Shown: positions 33,036 to 42,547, numbered from the stretch's first letter. The stretch is DNA of 46,267 bases from SZUA-448 sp964602475 (GCA_964602475.1 CAZRRN010000024.1:1-46267); one strand, 5' to 3'. The notes: generated from the letters alone by a model not told the origin. Made by a program: numbers and translations.

Positions 33036-34340
33036 TTAATCTTTGAATATACTTTTCAACAGTTCCAGAGTTTCTTCAAAAGTAAATTTGTCTTCCACCT
33101 GTTGCTGCAGAAAAGCATTAATTTTGTCGATTTTTGCAACAGCTAAATCAATGTTTTTATTAGATCCGGGTTTATATGCTCCGATATTGATCAGATCCTC
33201 CGCATCCTGATACGTTGCTAGCAGCATCTTACATTGTCCCGACAGTGCCTTATGCTCTTTTGATACAATGCTGCTCATAACACGGGAGATACTTTGCAGC
33301 ACGTCAATTGCCGGATAGTGGTTTTTATTTGCGAACTTTCTTGATAAAATAATGTGACCATCTAAAATTCCCCTTGCTGTATCTGTAATCGGTTCATTAA
33401 AATCATCTCCGTCAACCAAGACCGTATACAGACCGGTAATAGATCCCTTTGCATCATTTCCGGCACGTTCCAGAAGCTTTGGCATTTCTGAATATACACT
33501 AGGGGGATAACCCCTTGAAACCGGCGGTTCTCCTGCTGCTAAACCAATCTCTCTTTGCGCCATGGAAAATCTGGTTAAAGAATCCATCATCAGCAGTACG
33601 TCCTTGCCTTGATTTCTGAAATATTCGGCAATTGATGTAGCTGTTTTGGCAGCTTTTTTACGGATAATCGCTGGTTTGTCCGAAGTGGCTATGACTAGTA
33701 CGGAGCGTTTTAAGCCCTCTTCCCCGATATCCCGTTCGATAAATTCTTTCACTTCCCTGCCGCGTTCTCCGATCAGTGCAATCACATTGATATCCGCTTT
33801 TGTATTTCGGGCAATCATACCAAGCAGCGTACTTTTACCGACACCGCTTCCTGAAAAAATACCGATACGTTGTCCTTTTCCTATTGTAAGAAGTCCGTCT
33901 ATTGCTTTCACTCCAAGCGGAAGCACCTCGTCAATAATCACCCTGTCCAGTGGAGCCGGCGGTTCAGCTTCCACAGGATAGTATTCCGTTGCAGTAAGCT
34001 TAGAACCATCCAATGGATTTCCAAGACCATCCAGTGTCATTCCGAGCAAATGATCTCCTACCTTCACAGAATGCATTGTTCCTGTATTCTCCACTGTACT
34101 TCCGATTCCTATTCCGTCAAGTTCATCAAACGGCATAAGAAGAATATGTCCGTCCCGAAATCCAATTACCTCTGCAGTAACCGAATATTTTTTATCGGAA
34201 GAATTGATTCTGCATAAATCGTTTGTATTCGCATCCGGTCCCAGTGATTCCACTGTCAGTCCAACAACCTTGCTTACCTTGCCCAGTCGGCTGATGTATG
34301 ATTTGTCCATTAGGTTGTTGTACTTCTGCATATCAATCAT
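33036..34340 (-). CDS. fliI: Flagellum-specific export ATPase FliI
   Basis: 434 residues, F1-beta-like ATPase that energises the type III export apparatus. Walker A GSGVGKST (164-171), Walker B (DVLLMMDSLTRFSMAQREIG) and the GEPPVSRGYPPSVYSEMPKL region are all canonical. ATG 34340 (MIDMQKYNNL) has GGGG and lies 13 nt after fliH. Confidence 0.97.
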   Translation of the reverse strand: MIDMQKYNNLMDKSYISRLGKVSKVVGLTVESLGPDANTNDLCRINSSDKKYSVTAEVIGFRDGHILLMPFDELDGIGIGSTVENTGTMHSVKVGDHLLGMTLDGLGNPLDGSKLTATEYYPVEAEPPAPLDRVIIDEVLPLGVKAIDGLLTIGKGQRIGIFSGSGVGKSTLLGMIARNTKADINVIALIGERGREVKEFIERDIGEEGLKRSVLVIATSDKPAIIRKKAAKTATSIAEYFRNQGKDVLLMMDSLTRFSMAQREIGLAAGEPPVSRGYPPSVYSEMPKLLERAGNDAKGSITGLYTVLVDGDDFNEPITDTARGILDGHIILSRKFANKNHYPAIDVLQSISRVMSSIVSKEHKALSGQCKMLLATYQDAEDLINIGAYKPGSNKNIDLAVAKIDKINAFLQQQVEDKFTFEETLELLKSIFKD

Positions 34341-34353
34341 ATCATTCCCCGTT

Positions 34354-35256
34354 TCATGATTCCTTGTTTATATCCGAAATTCCGGATAACAATTTAAGGT
34401 CAGCGATCAAATTCTTCAGCTGTACATCAAGACTGCAATCAAGGACTCTAGTATCTGTCTCAATAATGCATTGCGCCCGTTCCAATATCGGGTCTTCAAC
34501 GATTTCTATTGTATTTTCTCTTAATTCAAACAGTAACTCTTGCTTTTTGGAATTGATAAAATCATAATCAGCCTTAGATACACGGATAATAAAATTGTTG
34601 CTGCTTTCAATTCCGAGCATACTCTGTCGTATAACATGAAGCATCAGATCTCTGCGGTCTTCAACCAGAATTCCGGTAATTTTTTGAACCAGCTGAATAA
34701 CCAGCTCAACGAAAGCAGGTTCCATTTGATTGACTTTATTCTCATAATCCGCTTCATTATCTGATATTTGCTGACGAAGCTTTACTTTTAACTCTTCAAC
34801 CTCGTTCAGTGCTATTTCCTTTCCCTCGTTGTACCCTTCTCTTCTTGTATCAATCAATAATTTTGCACGTTCTTTGTCAGCTTTTTTCTTAGCGTCTTCA
34901 ATAAGCTGTCTGCATTCTTCTTCTGTATTACTTTTCAAACGGCGACATTCTTCCTCTGCCGCCGTTCGTAGTTCATCCAATTCTTCTTTTAATTCTTCTT
35001 TGATCTGTTCTTTTTTCTCTTCGTTGACTGAGGTGATATTTTCTATTTCATTCAGCTCTGTTCTCTCTGCAGCCTCATCTGCAGCATAACCCGAAAGAGG
35101 AGCCTGTTCAGTCGGGTTTTCTACCTCCTGCAGCTTTGGAAGACCCTCAATATACAGACGTTGAAACTCCTCAGCCCGTTGATTCATATCAATTGTTTTT
35201 TTCTCTGAAGTGTATTTAATATTATATGATTTTATTACATTAGACAACGATCTCAT
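34354..35256 (-). CDS. fliH: Flagellar export ATPase regulator FliH
   Basis: 300 residues from ATG 35256 (MRSLSNVIKSYN), which overlaps the end of fliG by 17 nt; earlier in-frame codons would overlap fliG more. A long coiled coil rich in Glu and Lys (about 75-170) precedes the conserved C-terminal FliH/V-ATPase E-like domain (about 190-290). FliH binds FliI and anchors it to the C ring. Confidence 0.88.
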   Translation of the reverse strand: MRSLSNVIKSYNIKYTSEKKTIDMNQRAEEFQRLYIEGLPKLQEVENPTEQAPLSGYAADEAAERTELNEIENITSVNEEKKEQIKEELKEELDELRTAAEEECRRLKSNTEEECRQLIEDAKKKADKERAKLLIDTRREGYNEGKEIALNEVEELKVKLRQQISDNEADYENKVNQMEPAFVELVIQLVQKITGILVEDRRDLMLHVIRQSMLGIESSNNFIIRVSKADYDFINSKKQELLFELRENTIEIVEDPILERAQCIIETDTRVLDCSLDVQLKNLIADLKLLSGISDINKES

Positions 35257-36265
35257 CACCTCCGCCTCTGGAAATAATGATCTCGGCTGAATCCTCCAGC
35301 TTACGAATAATATTAACAATCTTTTGCTGTGCCTCTTCCACGTCCTTCATACGAACAGGTCCCATAAAGTCCATATCTTCTTTAATCATCACAGCAAGTC
35401 GTTTGGACATATTATTAAATATTGCTTCCTGAACTTCTTCATTTGTAGATTTCAGCGCAATCGCAAGCTCGTTATTATCAACCTCACGGAGTACCCGCTG
35501 TATTGACTTATCATCCAGTGTCAGAATATCTTCAAATACAAACATCTTACGCCTTATTTCATCCGCAAGTTCAGGCGATTCTATTTCAAGAGTCTCAAGA
35601 ATATGCTTTTCTGTACCACGATCGACTGTATTTAATATTTCAACAACTGCATCCACGCCGCCGGCAATCGTATAATCCTGATTTACAAGAGAGGCAAGTT
35701 TACGTTCCAACACCTTCTCAACCTCTTTAATTACATCCGGCGATGTCCGATCCATCAACGCAATTCTCTTCGCTACATCAACCTGCTTATCCGGAGGAAG
35801 CGACGAGATGATTGCTGAAGACTGTCCGGAAGACAAATATGATAAAATCAATGCAATCGTCTGCGGATGTTCATCCTGTATAAACGTCAGCAGCTGGGAT
35901 GCCTCCGTCTTACGTACGAATTCAAACGGACGTACCTGTAAAGATGCGGTAAGCTTTCCAATCACATCCATTGCTTTTTCCGGTCCAAGTGCCTTTTCCA
36001 GCAATTCCTTTGCATACCCGATACCGCCCTCAGCAATATACTGCTGTGCCAGACAAACCTCATAAAATTCGTCAATTACCGCATCCTTCGTTGCCTGCGA
36101 AATACTACGAGTATTTGCAATTTCAAGTGTCAGTGATTCAATTTCATCTTCCTTCAGATGCTGAAAAATCTTCGACGATTTTTCCGGTCCAAGAGTAATC
36201 AGAAGAACCGCTGCTTTTTGCAGACCACTCAGTTCGCTCACTGTCTTTTGGTTATTTACAGCCAT
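35240..36265 (-). CDS. fliG: Flagellar motor switch protein FliG
   Basis: 341 residues from ATG 36265 (MAVNNQKTVSEL) with GGGAGG. The N-terminal FliF-binding domain (KAAVLLITLGPEKSSKIFQH), middle domain with EHPQTIALILSYL, and C-terminal torque domain (VFEDILTLDDKSIQRVLREV, then KRLAVMIKEDMDFMGPVRM) carrying charged residues for MotA contact are complete. Confidence 0.97.
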   Translation of the reverse strand: MAVNNQKTVSELSGLQKAAVLLITLGPEKSSKIFQHLKEDEIESLTLEIANTRSISQATKDAVIDEFYEVCLAQQYIAEGGIGYAKELLEKALGPEKAMDVIGKLTASLQVRPFEFVRKTEASQLLTFIQDEHPQTIALILSYLSSGQSSAIISSLPPDKQVDVAKRIALMDRTSPDVIKEVEKVLERKLASLVNQDYTIAGGVDAVVEILNTVDRGTEKHILETLEIESPELADEIRRKMFVFEDILTLDDKSIQRVLREVDNNELAIALKSTNEEVQEAIFNNMSKRLAVMIKEDMDFMGPVRMKDVEEAQQKIVNIIRKLEDSAEIIISRGGGDEIVV

Positions 36266-36285
36266 GCCATTCCTCCCGGTTATTA

Positions 36286-37884
36286 TCAACCCCACTCATC
36301 GTTCAGCCAGTTACGCAGCAAATTAGCTACCGCTTCCGGATTATCATCAACCAGTTTTTCAATTAAACGTCTGGTTTCTGACTTTTCACTAAGTTCAATA
36401 TCATCAAGTGACTGATTTTCTTTCGTAGTAGCAAGCAGCTGTTCAACGGAAAGCTCCGGTTCCATCTCAACCACTTTTTCGGGTTGCATTCCACGGAATA
36501 CAACAAAGATCAAAAGCCCGACAATTAGTACCGCAAGTATGATTTTCAGAACCAGTGTCCAGTCAAATGCAGTAACTTCAACCGGAACAAAATCAAAACA
36601 TTCATATGCAACCACGCTGAGATTTGTAACGGGAATTCCGGAAGCCATACTCATAATTGAAATGATATAATCATACTCTGCCGCATCCATCAGCCGAGGT
36701 TCCCGATTATTAGCTACGTATTCGTCAAACGTCATATCAGCATTAACAACACCAAGAAGAATCAGATCACTTTCATATACAGTTGTAACTTTATTAAGCG
36801 TTACCGCGGCAGATGAAGATTCTTTGTTAATCAGTCCATACTCCTGTGTGATTTCTGTCAGTCTTTCGCTTGGCACATAAGTTACATTTGTCTCTTCATA
36901 TGAACTGTTTCCGCCGGTATTATTCGTTGTATAATAGTCAACCTCATTATTTGCATCTGTTCCTACAACATCACCGCTTGTTCCGGTATTTTCGGAAGAT
37001 ATTTTCTGAAAAGTGCTGTACAGACCCTGATCCTGTCCGTCCGCTGCCAGATACTCTTTGTATGCAATACTTTTTTCCGAAAAATCAATACTTAAATTGA
37101 CTGCAACAGATGTTTCAAAGTGGTTTTTAGTGCCTGCTTCAATCATACGTTCTGTGTAAAAATTGGTAATCCAAAGGGTCCACGTCTGCTTTTGATTTAA
37201 TGTCTCTTCATCTTCGTCTTTCGTACCGCCAAAGAGTAGATTCATATTCTGATCCATGATTTTTACATAGCTGACGGAGTCGTTGCCCAGTGCCGATGAT
37301 ATTATCTCTGCCAGATATTCTGCTTTCTTGCTGCTGATGCTTCCGGTAATAGATAGAATAACACTGCAGTTAATGTTCTTGGAAGAATCGAGAATACTAG
37401 TATTCGTACTGGTCGGATAAAAAATTACGCTGGCATCCTCAATTCCGTTCAGTGATACAAGAGCACTTTCAATACGGGAACGTATGTATAGATCATTTTT
37501 CAGACGTCGGTCAGAATTTGTAGTAGTCAAATCATTATTTAACAGAGCATCAATACTGAATAGCTCTTCATCACCATAGGTACCGGTAATTAATATCCTT
37601 GCTTGAATTTCGGAATTTTCATCTACTTCTACGGTCAGCTTATCGTTTCCAAGACGTGCACTAATTCCGTTTGTTGTCAATGTATTCACCGCTGCTGCAG
37701 CCAGATTAACATCCTCAAATGTCGCGAGCTCCATATAGCGTGTACGTCCAAGAATAAATATCAAAAGAACAAGCAACAAAATAACCGAACCCACGACGCT
37801 TAGAAAAATCGTGCGTTGTTTCTTTGTATACTTGTTCCATAGTTCCAGCAGCTTCGCCGGTAATTGTTTGATTCTTTCCAGCAT
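36286..37884 (-). CDS. fliF: Flagellar MS-ring protein FliF
   Basis: 532 residues with two membrane helices (about 24-46 and 438-460), ring-building motifs between them, and a C-terminal cytoplasmic tail ending NPEAVANLLRNWLNDEW, the FliG-binding peptide. FliF forms the MS ring that nucleates basal body assembly. ATG 37884 has AAGGGG. Confidence 0.97.
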   Translation of the reverse strand: MLERIKQLPAKLLELWNKYTKKQRTIFLSVVGSVILLLVLLIFILGRTRYMELATFEDVNLAAAAVNTLTTNGISARLGNDKLTVEVDENSEIQARILITGTYGDEELFSIDALLNNDLTTTNSDRRLKNDLYIRSRIESALVSLNGIEDASVIFYPTSTNTSILDSSKNINCSVILSITGSISSKKAEYLAEIISSALGNDSVSYVKIMDQNMNLLFGGTKDEDEETLNQKQTWTLWITNFYTERMIEAGTKNHFETSVAVNLSIDFSEKSIAYKEYLAADGQDQGLYSTFQKISSENTGTSGDVVGTDANNEVDYYTTNNTGGNSSYEETNVTYVPSERLTEITQEYGLINKESSSAAVTLNKVTTVYESDLILLGVVNADMTFDEYVANNREPRLMDAAEYDYIISIMSMASGIPVTNLSVVAYECFDFVPVEVTAFDWTLVLKIILAVLIVGLLIFVVFRGMQPEKVVEMEPELSVEQLLATTKENQSLDDIELSEKSETRRLIEKLVDDNPEAVANLLRNWLNDEWG

Positions 37885-37929
37885 GTTCTACCCCTTTATG
37901 ACAGATTCGTTGCTCCCCAAAAGCATTGA

Positions 37930-38277
37930 TCAGAACTGCAGCTGCATAATCTCACTGTATGCATCCATAACTGCATTTCGAACCGCTACTGTATATTGAA
38001 GCGACAGGTTTGCTTTCTGCTGCGCTACCTGAAGCTCATGTGTGTTCGTCATCAGTCCCATTGCATACTGAAGCTCGGCTTCCTCTGCAGCATTCTGATA
38101 CTCGTTTGTTTCATTTATCATTGTTTTTGCAGATTCCAAAAGAGATTCAAAGGATGAATTACTTGGGCTGACTGCATCGGTCAGAAGCTTGTCACTCAGC
38201 TTCTCTACCCCTGTGATTCCATTGATTCCGGAGACCCCACCTACTCCCGTCAATCCGTTTGTTATCGTCACGCTCAT
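37930..38277 (-). CDS. fliE: Flagellar hook-basal body protein FliE
   Basis: 115 residues. FliE links the MS ring to the proximal rod. The C-terminal helix (ANLSLQYTVAVRNAVMDAYS) is the conserved part. The N-terminal 30 residues are Gly/Thr-rich. ATG 38277 has GGAGG at 7 nt. It follows flgC by 48 nt in the classic flgB-flgC-fliE order. Confidence 0.94.
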   Translation of the reverse strand: MSVTITNGLTGVGGVSGINGITGVEKLSDKLLTDAVSPSNSSFESLLESAKTMINETNEYQNAAEEAELQYAMGLMTNTHELQVAQQKANLSLQYTVAVRNAVMDAYSEIMQLQF

Positions 38278-38325
38278 ACTGGTACCTCCAACCCAGAATA
38301 ATTATTGTTTCTGGAAGAATACTGA

Positions 38326-38784
38326 TTATTGTCCGACTTCCAAGCCTTTCAGAAGCATATTCTTGGTTGCATTAAAAGCAGTAACATTTGCTTCATAAGA
38401 ACGTGTCGCGTCGATCAGGTTAGTCATCTCGGTAACAGTATTAACATTCGGATAAGTTACATATCCATTCTCATCTGCATCCGGATGAGATGGATCATAA
38501 ACCTCTCTCATAGCAGTCACATGATCCTCAACTATCGCTGTAACCTTTACTCCGCTCCCGCTGATCTCTGAAAGTCCGCTTGTTTTATTAATTAATGTTT
38601 GATTGAACGAGCTTGCATCTGTTGAATTTTTTTCAGCAAATAAAACAGTCTTACGAACATATGTCTCACCGTTCTCGTCACGTGTTGTATTCACGTTTGC
38701 AATGTTCTGGGAAATCAGATCAAGCCGAAGCCGTTGCGCTGTCATCCCACTGGCGCTTACACTAAGTGCATTCATAATAGCCAT
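38326..38784 (-). CDS. flgC: Flagellar proximal rod protein FlgC
   Basis: 152 residues. N-terminal rod signature (SASGMTAQRLRLDLISQNIA, NVNTTRDENG) and C-terminal NVNTVTEMTNLIDATRSYEA helix are characteristic. It is exported and assembled between FlgB and FlgF/G-type rod proteins. ATG 38784, 16 nt after flgB, with a GAGG ribosome site. Confidence 0.96.
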   Translation of the reverse strand: MAIMNALSVSASGMTAQRLRLDLISQNIANVNTTRDENGETYVRKTVLFAEKNSTDASSFNQTLINKTSGLSEISGSGVKVTAIVEDHVTAMREVYDPSHPDADENGYVTYPNVNTVTEMTNLIDATRSYEANVTAFNATKNMLLKGLEVGQ

Positions 38785-38800
38785 ATTCTGTCACCTCGCT

Positions 38801-39190
38801 TTATTTTACCGACAATGCTGTCTGAATCCGGCTGAATTCCTGCGTCATCGAATCAAGAAGACTATAATACCTGATCTGGTTTTCTGCAAGATTTGCCGTT
38901 TCTGTTGCTATATCGACGTTGTTTCCGTCATACCGATAGCTTAATTCTTCAAGATCAGTATAGACTGTAGCGTTTAATTTGCTTAGATTCAGATTGGAAA
39001 CCTTTTTATCAAGACTTTCTGAACCTGACAACGCTTTTTGCAGATAAGACTCAAATACTACATCCTGCCGCTTGTAGTCTGAAGTATCATTGTTCGCAAT
39101 GTTATTTGAAATAACTTCATTTCTCGTCCATGCAGCATCTGCAGCCTTATTAAGAACGTTAATATAGTTATAAGCATTTGAACCAATCAT
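38801..39190 (-). CDS. flgB: Flagellar proximal rod protein FlgB
   Basis: 129 residues from ATG 39190 (MIGSNAYNYINVLNKAADAA), placed by GGGGG; the frame extends a few codons upstream (39208) without support. The motif ISNNIANNDTSDYKRQDVVF is the FlgB rod signature. It is the first gene of the flagellar operon, downstream of a sigma-A promoter and the codY terminator. Confidence 0.96.
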   Translation of the reverse strand: MIGSNAYNYINVLNKAADAAWTRNEVISNNIANNDTSDYKRQDVVFESYLQKALSGSESLDKKVSNLNLSKLNATVYTDLEELSYRYDGNNVDIATETANLAENQIRYYSLLDSMTQEFSRIQTALSVK

Positions 39191-39254
39191 ATTGACCCCC
39201 ATTATCAAATGTCGAAATATAGAAAGCAGCTTATCCTAAACCATTCATAATTTC

Positions 39255-39282
39255 ATTATATCGTATTTGCAAAAAAACACAA
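39255..39282 (-). promoter_or_regulatory. Sigma-A promoter of the flagellar/chemotaxis operon
   Basis: Minus strand -35 TTGTGT (39277-39282), 16-bp spacer, perfect -10 TATAAT (39255-39260). Transcription would start near 39248, about 60 nt before flgB. It corresponds in place to the Pfla/che promoter of B. subtilis. The codY-flgB gap (39191-39492, 302 nt) also holds the codY terminator, a sigma-D-like site and an AT-rich palindrome. Confidence 0.75.
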
Positions 39283-39320
39283 GATATATTTAATAATTTG
39301 TCTTTTTTACAAGTTCTTGT

Positions 39321-39336
39321 ATTTTTCGAACAAAAT
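39321..39336. promoter_or_regulatory. Palindrome upstream of the flagellar promoter, weak CodY-box candidate
   Basis: ATTTTTCGAACAAAAT lies 39 bp upstream of the -35 of the flgB promoter and is nearly palindromic. It resembles the CodY box AATTTTCWGAAAATT only loosely (about 9 of 15), so CodY binding is a guess prompted by codY next door and by CodY control of the B. subtilis fla/che promoter. Confidence 0.2.
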
Positions 39337-39398
39337 ACCTAAAACTGAAAGAACATTGTAAATAATATAGTTAAATAAGACTACTGTTATATTTAAAC

Positions 39399-39433
39399 AA
39401 AAAAAGGATTCATGATTGTTCACAAATCCTTTT
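39399..39433 (-). terminator. Intrinsic terminator of codY
   Basis: Minus strand stem AAAAGGATT/AATCCTTTT (39425-39433 with 39402-39410), extended by five more pairs including two wobbles to a 4-nt loop, followed by seven T. It ends codY transcripts and separates codY from the flagellar operon. Confidence 0.85.
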
Positions 39434-39468
39434 GATAAATTCAATCCTTTGATATTTATTTAAATAAT

Positions 39469-39496
39469 ATATCGGCTCATATTCTTAAAAAATTAG
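39469..39496 (-). promoter_or_regulatory. Sigma-D-like promoter at the end of codY
   Basis: Perfect GCCGATAT (39469-39476) on the minus strand, with CTAA (39493-39496) 16 bp upstream in place of TAAA. Position and type recall the weak PD-3 promoter upstream of B. subtilis flgB. Here it lies before the codY terminator, so its transcripts would need to read through to reach flgB. Confidence 0.45.
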
Positions 39497-40260
39497 TTTA
39501 ATTTTTTAAGCTCATCAAAAACAACATCATTTAAAACTTTTATATAGGTTCCCTTCATTCCTGAAGATCTGGATTCTATTACACCGGCGCTTTCAAACTT
39601 TCGAAGTGCATTGACAATAACTGAACGTGTGATTCCTACACGATCAGCGATCTTGCTGGCAACGAGAATTCCTTCTGTCCCCTCCAGTTCATCAAAAATA
39701 TGGGTTATTGCTTCCAGTTCTGAAAATGATAACGTACCGATTGCTGAACGAACGATCTGAACTTTTCGATTTTCTTCTGCATTCTCTTCATTGACCGAAC
39801 GCATCATCTCAAGACCAACAACAGTCGTACCGTATTCGCTTAAAATAATGTCATCTATTGAATAATTACTGCTGTTTTTATAGATAAAGAGTGTCCCAAG
39901 GCGTTCTCCTGCTATATCAATCGGAGTAATAATCGCTTGATAGGTCTCCATGCCACCAAAGACAAATCCGAGCGTTTCAAGATTAACATTCTCTTTTGTC
40001 GAGAGAATGTTCAGAAGCCGTTCATTCAACAATTCATCAATATGACCGCCAACCGAATCTTTAATCAGTTCCTTGATTGCTGGAATGTCCGAACGGTTTT
40101 TTATTCCGAGCACTTTTCCTTTTTTGCTGATAACAAGTATATTCGATTCCAATATGTCACTTAAGACAAGACAAATATCATTAAATACTACCTTATGCGA
40201 ATTGTTGTTATGCAGTAATTTATTGATCTTTCTTGTTTTATCAAGTAATTGAACGCTCAT
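39493..40260 (-). CDS. codY: Global nutrient-sensing repressor CodY
   Basis: 255 residues (B. subtilis CodY is 259). The N-terminal GAF domain (about 1-155) binds branched-chain amino acids; the C-terminal winged helix has the near-invariant CodY recognition region (ASKIADRVGITRSVIVNALR, KFESAGVIES). It senses amino acids and GTP and represses many genes, including motility in Bacillus. Own promoter at 40297-40325 and own terminator. Confidence 0.97.
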   Translation of the reverse strand: MSVQLLDKTRKINKLLHNNNSHKVVFNDICLVLSDILESNILVISKKGKVLGIKNRSDIPAIKELIKDSVGGHIDELLNERLLNILSTKENVNLETLGFVFGGMETYQAIITPIDIAGERLGTLFIYKNSSNYSIDDIILSEYGTTVVGLEMMRSVNEENAEENRKVQIVRSAIGTLSFSELEAITHIFDELEGTEGILVASKIADRVGITRSVIVNALRKFESAGVIESRSSGMKGTYIKVLNDVVFDELKKLN

Positions 40261-40286
40261 TTTGTCCCCCTTTACAATACTTTACC

Positions 40287-40296
40287 ATCCATGGAT
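40287..40296. promoter_or_regulatory. Palindrome at the codY transcription start
   Basis: Perfect 10-bp palindrome ATCCATGGAT, directly downstream of the -10 of the codY promoter, so it should cover +1. Possible operator or chance; it does not match the CodY box. Confidence 0.3.
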
Positions 40297-40325
40297 ATCA
40301 TAGCACAACTTTTTCCAAATAACAA
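40297..40325 (-). promoter_or_regulatory. Sigma-A promoter of codY
   Basis: Minus strand -35 TTGTTA (40320-40325), 17-bp spacer, -10 TATGAT (40297-40302) with extended TG (TGCTATGAT). The leader before ATG 40260 is about 30 nt with a GGGGG ribosome site. Confidence 0.75.
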
Positions 40326-40464
40326 TATTTATTTTTGTCTTTTCACAAACATTTCACTCATTTCTATCAATTTGTTTCATAATTCAGGTTCATATCGGAT
40401 GATTATTATTCATTCTTGAAGATTATTTGAATAAAAGCTTACTAATTCAATCTTCTTTATGTAT

Positions 40465-40508
40465 AAAAAAGCCTTGAGAAGAATTCGAAATTTCTTATCT
40501 TCTCAAGG
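40465..40508 (-). terminator. Intrinsic terminator of topA
   Basis: Minus strand perfect 11-bp stem CCTTGAGAAGA/TCTTCTCAAGG (40498-40508 with 40472-40482), then C and six T. It starts 14 nt after the topA stop and separates the dprA-topA unit from codY. Confidence 0.88.
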
Positions 40509-40522
40509 AAATTTATTGAATC

Positions 40523-42523
40523 TCATGCTTCTGATTTTTCGGCAATTTCATCTTCCTTTGGCTTTTGCCAAGACATAAAATCACATTCCGGTCCCTTTTC
40601 ACAGCTGTAATAGCGGCGGCCTTTTTTCGTCTTTCTGATTATCACTTCCGCTCCGCATTTCGGACATTTTACGCCGGCTTTTTCAAGATATGTTTTTGTG
40701 TTTTTACAGTCTGGGAATCCGGGACAAGCAAGAAACTTTCCATGCTTTCCATACTTTATCACCATGTTTCTTCCGCATTCTTCACATATGACATCAGTTA
40801 CTTCGTCATTAATCACAATCTTTTCAAGTTCTTCACTTGCATTATTTACAGCAAGCTCAAGATCAGGGTAAAAATTACGAACAACGGTTTTCCATGCCAC
40901 AGAACCTTCTCCTATACTATCCAGCAGCATCTCTATATTGGCAGTAAAATTAACATCAACAATACTGGAAAATGCCTGTTTCATTATTTTATTTACAGCT
41001 TCTCCAAGCTCGGTTACATAGATATTTTTCTCTTCTTTTATTACATAACGTCTTGCAAGAATCGTTGTAATAGTCGGGGCATAAGTGCTCGGACGTCCGA
41101 TTCCTAGTTCTTCCAGTTCCTTCACAAGAGAAGCTTCTGTATAATGCGGAGCCGGCTGGGTAAAATGCTGCGCCGGAACTGCATTCAACAGTTGTAATTC
41201 AGTATTCTCCTGCAGTTTACTCACTCCTGTATTATTCGTTCCAATGGATTCATCATCATCATCATTATACACCGCAAGGAATCCCTGAAATGTAAGTGCT
41301 GCTGTCGATGCTGTAAAGCGATATTCGCCTCCGTCAATTTTGGCACTGATTGTATCATACTTTGCCGCCTGCATTCTGCTTGCCGTAAACCGTCGCCAGA
41401 TAAGCTGATAAAGCCGGAACTGTTCTCTGCTGAGTGAATCCTTTACCATTGCAGGTGTCAGTTCAATATACGTCGGTCGTATTGCTTCATGAGCATCTTG
41501 AATTTTTTTACTTGTATTTGTATTAGCATTCTTTGTCATCAGATAATCACTGCCGTAATTCGCAGTAATATATTCCTGGGCTGCAGTATTTGCTTCTTCC
41601 GAAATACGAATCGAATCTGTTCTTAAATAAGTAATTAATCCAATGGTTCCATGATCCTTAACATCAACGCCCTCGTAAAGCTGCTGCGCAAGGCGCATGG
41701 TTTTCTGTGTCGAAAAATTAAGCTGCTTTGAAGCTTCCTGCTGAAGTGTACTGGTCGTAAATGGATTTGGTGCTTTCCTATGACGTTCTCCACGCTTGAC
41801 CTCTTTCACCTCAAACTTTTCCTTGTTCACTTTATCCAGAATCGCTTTCATTTCTTTTTCAGAATGAATCTCTGTTTTTTTCTCACCATTTCCATAAAAC
41901 TTTGCAGAAAGCTTCTCTTTATCTGATGTTTCAAACTCAGCTTCCAGACTCCAGTACTCTTCCGGGATAAAGGCACTGATTTCTTCTTCTCTATCGCAAA
42001 TTATTCGAAGAGCCACAGACTGTACACGTCCTGCACTTAAACCACGCTTAACCTTTTTCCATAAAAGCGGACTTATTTCGTAACCAACCATACGGTCAAT
42101 AATCCTTCGTGTCTGCTGTGCATCTACAAGATTCAAATCAATACTTCTTGCTTCTTTTATTGAATTCTTCACAGCACCTTTTGTTATTTCATTAAAAGTG
42201 ATACGATTGGATGCATTAATTTCCAGCTTCAAAATCTGTGCAAGATGCCAGGAAATAGCTTCCCCTTCACGATCGGGGTCAGTTGCGAGATAAACTTTGT
42301 CTGCTTTTTTAACTTCTTTACGAAGCATTGCCAGAATATCGCCTTTTCCTCTAATTGTGATATACTTTGGTTCATAATCATTCTGAATATCAATTCCCAT
42401 CTGGCTCTTCGGAAGATCACGTACATGTCCGTTGGAAGCAACTACCTGATAGTTGTTCCCTAAAAACTTTTTAATTGTTTTTGCCTTTGCTGGAGATTCC
42501 ACAATAACAAGATTTTTTGACAT
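40523..42523 (-). CDS. topA: DNA topoisomerase I
   Basis: 666 residues, type IA topoisomerase relaxing negative supercoils. TOPRIM domain with VESPAKAKTI (Glu9) and TDPDREGE (81-88), catalytic Tyr299 in GLITYLRTDSIRIS, and two C-terminal four-Cys zinc ribbons (about 580-650: CEECGRNMVIKYGKHGKFLA..., CPKCGAEVIIRKTKKGRRYY...). ATG 42523 has AGGAT. It lies 24 nt after dprA and is probably co-transcribed with it. Confidence 0.97.
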   Translation of the reverse strand: MSKNLVIVESPAKAKTIKKFLGNNYQVVASNGHVRDLPKSQMGIDIQNDYEPKYITIRGKGDILAMLRKEVKKADKVYLATDPDREGEAISWHLAQILKLEINASNRITFNEITKGAVKNSIKEARSIDLNLVDAQQTRRIIDRMVGYEISPLLWKKVKRGLSAGRVQSVALRIICDREEEISAFIPEEYWSLEAEFETSDKEKLSAKFYGNGEKKTEIHSEKEMKAILDKVNKEKFEVKEVKRGERHRKAPNPFTTSTLQQEASKQLNFSTQKTMRLAQQLYEGVDVKDHGTIGLITYLRTDSIRISEEANTAAQEYITANYGSDYLMTKNANTNTSKKIQDAHEAIRPTYIELTPAMVKDSLSREQFRLYQLIWRRFTASRMQAAKYDTISAKIDGGEYRFTASTAALTFQGFLAVYNDDDDESIGTNNTGVSKLQENTELQLLNAVPAQHFTQPAPHYTEASLVKELEELGIGRPSTYAPTITTILARRYVIKEEKNIYVTELGEAVNKIMKQAFSSIVDVNFTANIEMLLDSIGEGSVAWKTVVRNFYPDLELAVNNASEELEKIVINDEVTDVICEECGRNMVIKYGKHGKFLACPGFPDCKNTKTYLEKAGVKCPKCGAEVIIRKTKKGRRYYSCEKGPECDFMSWQKPKEDEIAEKSEA

Positions 42524-42547
42524 AATAAATCCTCATTTCTACGGCAG

